From: Gammaproteobacteria bacterium
GTDB lineage: Bacteria > Pseudomonadota > Gammaproteobacteria > Pseudomonadales > Azotimanducaceae
NCBI GenBank assembly: GCA_026705345.1
Contig: JAPPAV010000056.1
Location: 1 to 64,000 of the forward strand
Length of the DNA stretch: 64,000 bases
Direction: 5' to 3'
The number at the start of each line of letters is the position of its first letter. Within the stretch, counting starts at the first letter, position 1. Positions 8,902 to 16,724 of this stretch are shown piece after piece. Under the pieces are notes generated by a model. The model ran no database searches and was not told where the DNA came from. It saw only the letters and a list, made by a program, of their open reading frames with translations. Position numbers and translations under genes: made by a program.

Positions 8902-10047
8902 ATGAAAGTAACCGGCGTCGAAACCATCCTGCTGAACAACAACCCGCCGTTCGTGGGCGGTAGGCAGTGGCTCTTCATAAAGCTCTACACCGACGAAGGC
9001 ATCGTCGGCCTCGGCGAACGTCCCACGGGGCACACGCCGGATCTCACGTCGCAGATCGCCCTCCTGCACGACCTTGTGGATCGTTTCGTCGTCGGCCACA
9101 GTCCATTCGAGATCGAGAACACCTGGCAGCGGGTCTACGCCTCCAACCACGACTACCGGCATCCCAGCCTGTACGGAACACCCGCGCTCTCCGCCATCGA
9201 GATGGCGCTCTGGGACATCGTCGGCAAGGTAGCGGGCCAGCCCATCTACAACCTCCTGGGCGGGCGCTGCCACGAGAAGCTGCGGGCCTACGCGTACATG
9301 CCAACCACCGGCGTCTGGGCGGATCCATCGAAGGCCGGCGCCATCGCCGAGCAGCTTGTCAAGGAGGGCAACACGGCCTGCAAGATCGATCCCTTCATGC
9401 CTTACTTCCCCCTACCCCGCGACTTCCCGCTGAAGACGATCAAACACGCCGCCAAGATCTTCGCGGCCATCCGCGACGCCGTCGGCGACGAACTGGAGAT
9501 CGGCATCGGCACCCACGGCCAGTTCAGCACTGCCGGCGCCATCCGCGTCGCGAAGGTTTTCGAGGAGTACCAGCCATACTGGTTCGAAGAGCCCGTGCCG
9601 CCCGAAAACGTCGAGGAGATGGCCCGGGTCGCGGCACATACCAGCATTCCCATTGCCACCGGCGAACGCCTGGTCACGAAGTACGAGTTCGCCAACCTCC
9701 TGGAGAAGCAGGCAGCGCAGATCATCCAACTCGACGTCGGCCAGTGCGGCGGCATCCTGGAGTCGAAGAAGATCGCGAGCCTGGCCGAGAGCCACTACGC
9801 GATGATCGCGCCGCACATGTACGTCGGCCCGATCGCCGCCGCGGCCGCCGTGCAGGTCGACACCTGCTCGCCCAATTTCCTGATACAGGAATACAACGGC
9901 GCGAGCCTGCACAACGAGATCTTCCAGGAACCCGTGAAGTTCGAGAACGGCTTCATCGAACCGCCGACCTCGCCGGGGCTCGGGCTCGAACTCAACGACG
10001 AGATCGTCGAGCGGCAACTCGTGGCACGGCGCGGGCCCGGTGCGTAG
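8902..10047 (+). CDS. mandelate racemase/muconate lactonizing enzyme family protein
   Basis: A 381-residue member of the enolase superfamily, whose members abstract a proton next to a carboxylate (sugar acid dehydratases, racemases, cycloisomerases). N-terminal capping domain to about 125, then the barrel. Metal-ligand candidates are Glu229/230 (WFEEPV) and Glu255 (ATGER). Asp278 (QLDVGQCGG) and His305 (APHMY) fit the His-Asp dyad of the mandelate racemase/galactonate dehydratase subgroups. Where the first metal-binding Asp is expected the sequence reads GIGTHG (201-206), so that ligand appears missing or replaced. It is downstream of the dioxygenase gene and probably acts on a sugar acid or related compound; this is an inference. 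Confidence 0.87.
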   Translation: MKVTGVETILLNNNPPFVGGRQWLFIKLYTDEGIVGLGERPTGHTPDLTSQIALLHDLVDRFVVGHSPFEIENTWQRVYASNHDYRHPSLYGTPALSAIEMALWDIVGKVAGQPIYNLLGGRCHEKLRAYAYMPTTGVWADPSKAGAIAEQLVKEGNTACKIDPFMPYFPLPRDFPLKTIKHAAKIFAAIRDAVGDELEIGIGTHGQFSTAGAIRVAKVFEEYQPYWFEEPVPPENVEEMARVAAHTSIPIATGERLVTKYEFANLLEKQAAQIIQLDVGQCGGILESKKIASLAESHYAMIAPHMYVGPIAAAAAVQVDTCSPNFLIQEYNGASLHNEIFQEPVKFENGFIEPPTSPGLGLELNDEIVERQLVARRGPGA

Positions 10048-10083
10048 GGCGACCCCGACGCCGCCGAATCGTCGATCGACAAT

Positions 10084-10488
10084 TCAGCCCAGCCGAATGG
10101 GAACCCACGCCAAACCGTCCACGGCTGCGAAGTGTTGATCCGATGAAACGAGGTCGGCACCGGATTCCATGGCATGCGCCGCAATCCAAATATCGTTGGT
10201 TGGGATGGGGTGCCCTTTCGCGCGCAAGGCTGCAGCGATCCGCGCATAACGGTCTGCCGTAGTCAGGGTCGTGGCAACGACGCCCACCCGGGAGTTGCCC
10301 AGAAAGAGGTCGAGTTCGCGGGCGTTGTCCTCGGGCCGCGAGCCGTAGCGGAAGCCGTAGAGCAACTCCCCCACGACAACGATGGGGACAAGGACATCAC
10401 GAGAGGACCGGATCAGTTCTGCGACATGTTGGTGCCCCCGCTTCCAGAGCGAATACGCACTCGAGTCCAACAGAATCTTCACTTCCAC
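10084..10488 (-). CDS. vapC: PIN-domain toxin, VapC type
   Basis: A 134-residue PIN-domain protein, the family of Mg2+-dependent ribonuclease toxins. The acidic residues are all in place: Asp8 (LLDSS), Glu41 (GELLYGF), Asp99 (TNDIWIAAHA) and Asp117 (SSDQHF). Its start overlaps the end of the small antitoxin gene by 10 bp, the usual order and coupling in vapBC operons. The RNA target is unknown. Confidence 0.9.
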   Translation of the reverse strand: MEVKILLDSSAYSLWKRGHQHVAELIRSSRDVLVPIVVVGELLYGFRYGSRPEDNARELDLFLGNSRVGVVATTLTTADRYARIAAALRAKGHPIPTNDIWIAAHAMESGADLVSSDQHFAAVDGLAWVPIRLG

Positions 10489-10736
10489 ATCGCCTCGTCA
10501 ATTCGCGAAAAGTCCTGAAGCGCCAGGTCGATCGCGTCGGCCTCTTCAACAGTCCAGGTTCCCATCAAGTGATCCAGCGAAGAACCGACCACATCCGCAT
10601 CCGGTTCGTCCAAGTTGGCACCCCGTCGTACCAAGCGCATGACGGCGCGGTTCAAGGAAATTCCCTCGCGACGAGCCAGGTTCCGGATGTAGTCCACCAG
10701 CTCGTCGTCGAAACCACGAATAGTCAGTTGGTTCAT
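10479..10736 (-). CDS. vapB: VapB/FitA-like ribbon-helix-helix antitoxin
   Basis: An 85-residue protein. The N-terminus (MNQLTIRGFDDELVDYIRN, then REGISLNRAVMRLVRRG) has the beta-strand/helix/helix pattern of a ribbon-helix-helix DNA-binding domain. The acidic C-terminus (about 45-85) would wrap and block the PIN toxin encoded directly downstream. It probably represses its own promoter together with the toxin; a matching inverted repeat lies upstream. Confidence 0.87.
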   Translation of the reverse strand: MNQLTIRGFDDELVDYIRNLARREGISLNRAVMRLVRRGANLDEPDADVVGSSLDHLMGTWTVEEADAIDLALQDFSRIDEAMWK

Positions 10737-10769
10737 TGTCTGATCTCAACTCACCAGATGAATCACTCT

Positions 10770-10802
10770 GACTCATAATAGTGAGTCGCTCAGTCAAGTC
10801 AA
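10770..10802 (-). promoter_or_regulatory. vapBC promoter with overlapping operator
   Basis: Read on the minus strand: TTGACT (10802-10797), a 16-bp spacer, then TATTAT (10780-10775), a good sigma70 match. An inverted repeat GACTCA-N6-TGAGTC (10770-10787) covers the -10 box, as expected for an autoregulated toxin-antitoxin operon. The -35 box overlaps the last codon of the neighbouring gene. Found by eye. Confidence 0.6.
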
Positions 10803-11479
10803 TGGGAGCGGCAGTCCGCAAGGTCATCATTCCCCATGCGACGTTGCGCCTCCTCGCGAACGCCACTTATCCCAAGCCCGGTCCTCTCGTAGCGCTGCAG
10901 CATCCGTTGCTTCTGGTCGCGAGGTTGATTGTCGAACACCGACCAGATCGCCGCTTCCTCCCCAGGAGGTATCGAAAAGCCAAGTTCTTGCGCATAGCGT
11001 CGCATGCGTTCTAGCGTGGCAAGCGCGTATTTCCAGTTCACGAGGGGCTTTAGCAAGAGTACCTGTCTGAGCTCCACGGACGTCCGAGCAAGTGGATGCA
11101 CGATCGACCCCCACCGGTTTCCCGGATGGTGTTCCGCGCCTATCGCGGACAACGCGATGTCGAAGCGGCCCAATCGGCATTCCAGCGACTCGGGACCGAC
11201 CTCGTGAACCAATTCGACCACACGCTCTCCGACCTCGAAAGCATCGGCAAACGGCGCTTCACGGGGACTGGTTCTGCCGCGCCGCATCAGGGACTCTAAG
11301 AGGATGTCGCGGTCCCTTTCCGTAGGGGCCCAGAGGTCGAGGTCCCGCGGCGGACGATCCGTCAACAAAGTCTTGAACGCCCCGCCCGCGAGAAAGAACC
11401 GCGCCCTGCAATCCGAGCCAACCACCGGTTCCATGAGGCGCCGCGCAAAGCCGACTATCTCGTCTTCCGCAAAGATCAC
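10799..11479 (-). CDS. nucleotidyltransferase-fold protein of unknown function
   Basis: A 226-residue protein. The stretch AGGAFKTLL (31-39) followed by RDLDLW (45-50) has the glycine turn and DxD pair of the nucleotidyltransferase superfamily (CCA-adding/MNT-like fold). The rest (HPLARTSVELRQ, LVNWKYALATLERMRRYA) resembles uncharacterised relatives. Substrate and partner are unknown. It lies directly upstream of the vapBC pair on the same strand with the vapBC promoter at its 3' end. It could belong to a defence or toxin-antitoxin island, but it also stands close to the radical-SAM operon. Confidence 0.6.
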   Translation of the reverse strand: MIFAEDEIVGFARRLMEPVVGSDCRARFFLAGGAFKTLLTDRPPRDLDLWAPTERDRDILLESLMRRGRTSPREAPFADAFEVGERVVELVHEVGPESLECRLGRFDIALSAIGAEHHPGNRWGSIVHPLARTSVELRQVLLLKPLVNWKYALATLERMRRYAQELGFSIPPGEEAAIWSVFDNQPRDQKQRMLQRYERTGLGISGVREEAQRRMGNDDLADCRSH

Positions 11480-11550
11480 ACGCCCTCAAACAGGGGTTCG
11501 TCTCGGCCCGACAAGGAGTCTAGTCAGCAGAAACAAGGAGCCACCATCCC

Positions 11551-13257
11551 TCATCGCGCGGTCGCCTTGAGAATCGAGGGGAGTGCCGGTAGGGATCGCA
11601 CTTCGTCGACTTCGAACGCCGCTCCGCGTAACAGGGCGGCGTATTCCGCCTCCGTTCTTTCGCTGCCCCCATTGGCCACGAGCAGGTGTAGGTCGCAAAG
11701 ACCGCCAATCCAGCTGTCCTCGGGCAGTACCATCTCCACCACGAACAGTCGACCGCCTTTGGGCAGTACTCGACGGGCTTGGCGCAGAATCCGAACCGCC
11801 GACACATCGTCCCAATCATGGATTACGCGCGCCAATAGCACCGCATCGCCCTCGACTTTCCAAGAATTGAACAAATCCGCACCTCGAAACACCAATCGTT
11901 CTTCTTGATCCCGGCTGTATGCCTGCTCGATGACTTCTGGAAGATCCAGAACCGTGACCCGAAGCTCCGGGTATTCGTCGACCAGTAACTCTGCCAGGGC
12001 CCCGAAACCACCCCCGGCGTCGATGATGTGCTCGTCGCCGCGCAATCCAAGCGCAGCGGGAACGGCAGCGTAGTCGTGCCGGGCATAGCTCGCCAACATC
12101 CGATGGTGGGGACCTACGCACGCTGGGTCAGTCGCGACGGCTCGAAAAATATCCGGTACCTCCCAGTCCTTCCCAGATTTCAACGCTCCGGGTAGTGTTT
12201 CCCAGATTCGGGAGAATCGCCTACCGTACTCGCGCGCCGCATCCGCGAGGGTCAGGTGATGCGCCTCCATCAGGTAGCCGCCACGGCGGCTGGTGCGCCA
12301 CACCCCGTCTTTTGCTTCGACCAGATGAAGCTCCGCGAGGGCTCGCATTAGCCGACGCGCGCGCGCCGTATCAATGTCACACCGACCCGCAACGCCTTCT
12401 GTGTCGACGGGAAGCGCTTCGAACACCCCCAATTCGACGGCTGCGCACACGGTCTGCGTTCGCCAAAAGCCGGTCAATTCGCTGGACAATGCCGCGAAGT
12501 CGCTCTTCAACGGAGGTCGCAACGTCACCAATGTGCCGCCCTCCTCGTCGATCACCTGCAGACCACCGTCGAGACATTCAACCCGAGCTTGCCCGTTGTA
12601 GAAGGGCTCCACTGCCGCGAATCGCCGTTTGTACAAAGGACGACCCGTTGTGTCGACGTGCATCCAACCACCCTCATCGCGCGCTCGCGCAAAGCGCTTG
12701 TGATACACATCGAGGTCAAGAAACCGGACCCCGTGAACTAGTGAACCTCGGGAATCGATGTGGGACGAACGACCGTCCCCGAACTGCACGACGGCCACAC
12801 CGTCCCGGAAGTCGCCCGCGTAACGCCACCGGGTATCGTAGGCATGATTGCCCTCGCGGGTGATGTGCGAGTAGCTCCCGTCACGCCCACGTACCGCGCA
12901 GAGACCCTCCTGAAAGTTACCGCACCAACCGAACCGTGCGGGAGCGAGGTCCCTGCCGTCGGATCGAATGTGGTGCCACCCCGACGATGACTGAACAGCC
13001 GCCAGACCATCGTAGAAGCCGAAGGCGCGAAAGAAACGACGGCGATAGCTGGCCGACCCGTCGGTGCGAATGTGCCACGCCTCATCGCCTCGACGAACCG
13101 GAGCAAGCCCGGGTTCGTGAAACTTCATTACCTCATCGAATCGTGCCGCATAGAGCGGCGAATCGTCCCGGAGGTGGTGAGTGCCCTCCGGCGCGACGCT
13201 GACGTCTTGCCACCTCACGACGTCGTCGCCGGACGGCGCATGTTGCAACCCAGACAT
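11551..13257 (-). CDS. WG-repeat protein fused to an O-methyltransferase
   Basis: A 568-residue fusion. Residues about 20-280 contain six or so WG-type beta repeats (GWHHIRSDG, SYSHITREG, GWMHVDTTG, each followed by a FxxxxxFxxGxAxV-like strand pair), thought to bind ligands or proteins. The second half is a small-molecule O-methyltransferase of the Methyltransf_2 type: an N-terminal winged-helix part (ELTGFWRTQTVCAAVELGVF) and the SAM site DAGGGFGALAELL near 412, then VLDLPEV and HDWDD. The ATG at 13257 (MSGLQHAPSG) lies 43 bp inside the upstream gene; longer in-frame extensions read poorly. It is the third gene of an operon with the glycosyltransferase/radical-SAM fusion, so it probably methylates the product of that pathway. 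Confidence 0.85.
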   Translation of the reverse strand: MSGLQHAPSGDDVVRWQDVSVAPEGTHHLRDDSPLYAARFDEVMKFHEPGLAPVRRGDEAWHIRTDGSASYRRRFFRAFGFYDGLAAVQSSSGWHHIRSDGRDLAPARFGWCGNFQEGLCAVRGRDGSYSHITREGNHAYDTRWRYAGDFRDGVAVVQFGDGRSSHIDSRGSLVHGVRFLDLDVYHKRFARARDEGGWMHVDTTGRPLYKRRFAAVEPFYNGQARVECLDGGLQVIDEEGGTLVTLRPPLKSDFAALSSELTGFWRTQTVCAAVELGVFEALPVDTEGVAGRCDIDTARARRLMRALAELHLVEAKDGVWRTSRRGGYLMEAHHLTLADAAREYGRRFSRIWETLPGALKSGKDWEVPDIFRAVATDPACVGPHHRMLASYARHDYAAVPAALGLRGDEHIIDAGGGFGALAELLVDEYPELRVTVLDLPEVIEQAYSRDQEERLVFRGADLFNSWKVEGDAVLLARVIHDWDDVSAVRILRQARRVLPKGGRLFVVEMVLPEDSWIGGLCDLHLLVANGGSERTEAEYAALLRGAAFEVDEVRSLPALPSILKATAR

Positions 13258-15563
13258 AGCGCCCGATTTCGGTAGCTGGCAATCAAGTTCCGATACGAAT
13301 CGCCATCCCAGATGTCCATGAGTCCCTGGTCGCGCAGATTTCCGAAATCGCCCAACGTGCGTCGCTGCGCGTCGGGCGCGCAACACGGGTCGAAACGTCC
13401 CTGCGCACTGACCCATGCTTCCTGACCCAGGAACGGACACGGTCCATTTGGAGCAATGTCCTCTTGGGCGGAGTCGTCCAGAAGGAAGATGTTCTCAAGC
13501 AGAATGTAATTGCCGTTGGGCAGCGGCCGTTCTGCGGCGGCTTCCCGCGCCGAAAGAACCGCAGAGTTCCAACGCCTTATCGCATCCGCATCCCGGCGCA
13601 TCGACTGACTCCGTATCTCGTCGAAATGAACCCACAGGTGGTGTCCTTTGACACGGTCGACCCCCAATCGCACGGCCAGTCTCACGATATCGGCCAGTTC
13701 CGGAATGTTCCCCTCCAAGAAGGTGAGCTGGAACGTAACACGGCACCGATTGCCGCCACTCGCCGCATGCGTGTCGCGAACTTCAATGAACGCGCGGGCG
13801 TTGTCGAGTGCCGTCTGCCAACTCGATCCGAACATGATCGCCTCTTGGGTCGACTTCGTGGCACCGTTCCAAGATATCTTCACATCGGATGTGACGGGGA
13901 CGATCCGCTCCGCCCATGCTCTCGCGCCCAATCTGGGGAACGTCCCGTTGGTGGTGAGGTTCAGCTTTACGCCGTAGTCCGAACAAAGGGCGAGAATCTC
14001 CTCGAAATGCTCGTATAACAGCGGCTCTCCCATCGTTGACGGGATGATCTCGCGTAGACCCCGGGGCGCAGCCTCCGCGACGACCTTTCGGATGAGTTCG
14101 ATTGGCATCAGGCGGCGCGGCTTGCCCTCCCGCCGACGGTTGGTCTGCAGTTGGCTATAGGGTGAGTGCTCCTCGCACATGACGCACCGCAGATTGCAGG
14201 TGTCGGGGTTGGTGTCGAAGGTGATTCGCCATGGTCCGGGCCGGGCTTCGATGCGCGTGTTGTCCCGGCGAGCAAGTGCATCCTCGTACAAACGTTCGAT
14301 GTCGCGAACATGGTCCTCAATGCATGGGACATCGCCGCTGTCGCTGAAGAGGTAGCCCCGTTCGCCAAGACGCCGAGCCAAGTCCGGGTCGCGCACAAGC
14401 CGCTGCATCTGACCCGCAAGCGCATCGGGCGATCGATGATCGAATAGCAGGCCGTTGACCTCGTGGCGGACGTACTCCGCCATTCCCCCAGCATTGCCGG
14501 CGATTACCGGTACCCTCGCCTGTTGCGCCTCGTGGATGACAAGGGGCGAATTCTCCACCCAAACCGATGGAACCACGATGGCGTCTACGCGGTTGAACAC
14601 TTCCGGAACAATCTCACTGTTCCGATATTCGGGCAGCCACTCGACGTGCCGCTTCCTGCCATCCGGCAAGCAGCGTGCCAACGTTCGGAGCGAGTCCGTG
14701 TCCTGGCCTCGGTGGCGTCCCCATATACGAAGCAACGCCTCGGGGGAGACATCGCCGAAGGCCCGAATCAGGTCGTGTATCCCTTTGGCCGGGATATGCG
14801 TCCCGATGTAGCCGAAGGTGAACGGCTCTCCGGCCACACGGATCCGACCCCCAAGCTTCGAACGATCGAATCCGTAGTCCATGTAGACGAGCTTTCGATT
14901 GGGCAGGCCGAACGCATCACGATAGCGGTCCCGCAGGTAGCGGGCTGGCGCCACAAACACGTCCACCAAGTCGGTCATCTCGCGGATGTGATGCATGCGA
15001 CGTCCCACCCAGTCGGTCCAGTAGCGCACATCCGCCTCGTGTTCATCGCCTCCGCCGCCGAAGTAACGTGCATAGCAGCGCTCCGCGCACTTGCGATCCT
15101 GTTGGCCGTCGCATGCCGCCCAAAGGTCGCTGGGGTCCTCGGGAAACATCTGCATGAACTGCCCACGCGGGCACATAACCCAATAGTCATGCAGGGTGTA
15201 GATGATTGGGACGGTTCGGGACGCTGCTTCGCGCAGTAGAGACGTGGACAGGTGGTTCAGGTGTCCAACGTGCACGATGTCCGGTCGAACGTGGTCTAGC
15301 ACCTCGGCGAATCGCTGGTCGATACCCGCGTGCCTGTAGCGGTCCCGGTTGCGCGGGTTGTTGACGATGTGGAGCGTGATGCGCCCGTCGTCCGAATCAG
15401 GTTCTACCCGAAGCCGGAAGTCCTCGGCGAAAGAGTCCTCTTCGCGCGTAAACACATGCACCTCGTGTCTCGCAGCCAAACCTTGGCAGAGGGTCTGCGT
15501 ATACACCTCAGACCCCGCGTTGTAGCGCATTGGATAGCCGTGAATGACCTGGAGTATTTTCAT
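13215..15563 (-). CDS. GT4 glycosyltransferase fused to a radical SAM/SPASM enzyme
   Basis: A 782-residue fusion of two enzymes usually encoded apart. Residues 1 to about 410 are a GT-B glycosyltransferase of family 4: GSEVYTQTL near the N-terminus, FGYIGTHIPAKGIHDL at the domain hinge, and the E-x7-E nucleotide-sugar motif in WVENSPLVIHEAQ. From about 440 on is a radical SAM domain with the cluster motif CNLRCVMC (Cys456, 460, 463), a GEP motif (STMGEPLL) and a C-terminal SPASM-like cysteine set (CPF, DPCCAPD, CLGCNM) for auxiliary iron-sulfur clusters. Such enzymes often modify peptides or sugars. It starts 4 bp before the end of the epimerase gene (ATGA overlap), so the two are translationally coupled. 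Confidence 0.88.
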   Translation of the reverse strand: MKILQVIHGYPMRYNAGSEVYTQTLCQGLAARHEVHVFTREEDSFAEDFRLRVEPDSDDGRITLHIVNNPRNRDRYRHAGIDQRFAEVLDHVRPDIVHVGHLNHLSTSLLREAASRTVPIIYTLHDYWVMCPRGQFMQMFPEDPSDLWAACDGQQDRKCAERCYARYFGGGGDEHEADVRYWTDWVGRRMHHIREMTDLVDVFVAPARYLRDRYRDAFGLPNRKLVYMDYGFDRSKLGGRIRVAGEPFTFGYIGTHIPAKGIHDLIRAFGDVSPEALLRIWGRHRGQDTDSLRTLARCLPDGRKRHVEWLPEYRNSEIVPEVFNRVDAIVVPSVWVENSPLVIHEAQQARVPVIAGNAGGMAEYVRHEVNGLLFDHRSPDALAGQMQRLVRDPDLARRLGERGYLFSDSGDVPCIEDHVRDIERLYEDALARRDNTRIEARPGPWRITFDTNPDTCNLRCVMCEEHSPYSQLQTNRRREGKPRRLMPIELIRKVVAEAAPRGLREIIPSTMGEPLLYEHFEEILALCSDYGVKLNLTTNGTFPRLGARAWAERIVPVTSDVKISWNGATKSTQEAIMFGSSWQTALDNARAFIEVRDTHAASGGNRCRVTFQLTFLEGNIPELADIVRLAVRLGVDRVKGHHLWVHFDEIRSQSMRRDADAIRRWNSAVLSAREAAAERPLPNGNYILLENIFLLDDSAQEDIAPNGPCPFLGQEAWVSAQGRFDPCCAPDAQRRTLGDFGNLRDQGLMDIWDGDSYRNLIASYRNRALCLGCNMRRPATTS

Positions 15564-16540
15564 AACGCGTGCCTCTTCATGCCCCCGTTCGCAAGTTCAA
15601 CCTGGAAGGCGCGCACCAGCTGCCGAATTCCTTCCCTTATTGGAATCCTTGACGACCAGCCGAGCAGCCGTTGTGCCCGAGCCGGATTGCCGTAGAACCG
15701 CGCAACGTCGAAGCGACGGGCCGGAGCCTCGATGATCGATGCGGCGTTCCCGGCGAACTCCCTCGCCAAAGCCGCGAGGTGCCCGAGATTGACCGGCTGG
15801 CCAGTCAGCAGATGGATCGGTGGAGGTACCCCATTCCTCGCCACGAGCCTGACAAGCGCCATGAGCCCCCTGGTCGTGTCCTCGACATGTGTGAAGTCGA
15901 AGATCTGGCCGGAGCCATCGACGCGCAGGGTGTCTCCAAGCACAGCCGCTCGGGCGAACGCTGGAACGACGCGGTCCGCGTGGTCGCGGGTACTCCCGTA
16001 GACATTCGAGAGTCTCACCACCGCTCCCCGCAGTCCCCGGGCACGGCCCGCTTCCATCAAGCGCTCGCACTGGACCTTGGAGCGCCCATACACGTTGACG
16101 GGCCGAAGGTGAGCATCCTCGCTAGCCGGCAACTCGTCCGGCTGACCATAGACCTCCCGACTGCTTGCGAATACAAGCCACGGCCGGTGTGACTGACGCT
16201 CCAATGCTTCGATGACATTGCGGAGTCCACCGACATTGACTCTCCAACATTCCTCCGGATCGCGCTCGCCCCACACGACACGGGAAACCGCCGCGAGGTG
16301 TATCACACCTTCGCAGCCCGCAACCGCCTGAACGACGCGCTCTGCGTCACAGACATCTCCTCTCTCGCCGCCCGCACCCCGCAGATCCAAGCCGACAACC
16401 GACGCACCACGAGTTTCGAGCGCTGCGCGCAGCGCGGTACCAACGAGGCCCTCGGAACCAGTAATCAGAATTCGTTGCGCGGAAGTGGAACTCGGAGGCA
16501 CGGACAGATTCGCCATGCCCTGCGTCGGCTTTGTGGCCAT
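15560..16540 (-). CDS. NAD-dependent epimerase/dehydratase (NDP-sugar)
   Basis: A 326-residue extended SDR. The Rossmann motif TGSEGLVG lies near residues 25-32, and SSREVYG with YGRSK gives the catalytic Ser and Tyr-x3-Lys. LSNVYGS and the C-terminal substrate part fit NDP-sugar epimerases/dehydratases. The ATG at 16540 (MATKPTQGM) follows an AAGAGGAAT ribosome-binding site; an upstream in-frame start at 16663 lacks one. It is the first gene of the operon that continues with the glycosyltransferase/radical-SAM fusion, so it probably prepares the nucleotide sugar used by that transferase. Confidence 0.9.
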   Translation of the reverse strand: MATKPTQGMANLSVPPSSTSAQRILITGSEGLVGTALRAALETRGASVVGLDLRGAGGERGDVCDAERVVQAVAGCEGVIHLAAVSRVVWGERDPEECWRVNVGGLRNVIEALERQSHRPWLVFASSREVYGQPDELPASEDAHLRPVNVYGRSKVQCERLMEAGRARGLRGAVVRLSNVYGSTRDHADRVVPAFARAAVLGDTLRVDGSGQIFDFTHVEDTTRGLMALVRLVARNGVPPPIHLLTGQPVNLGHLAALAREFAGNAASIIEAPARRFDVARFYGNPARAQRLLGWSSRIPIREGIRQLVRAFQVELANGGMKRHAL

Positions 16541-16724
16541 GCTGTATTCCTCTTGCCGTGTCGCCGCGGACCGTCGAACCCTCTGCAGAAGCAGAGGTCG
16601 CCTTGAGGAGGGCGTGCCGAAACTGCAAACGCGGTCATCGGCGACGCATCTGATGCTACCCATTGGGCACCGAGGGTCAACCGTTCAGGCACTGCGCGTG
16701 AGCGTTCTGAACGGATTCGCTGAT

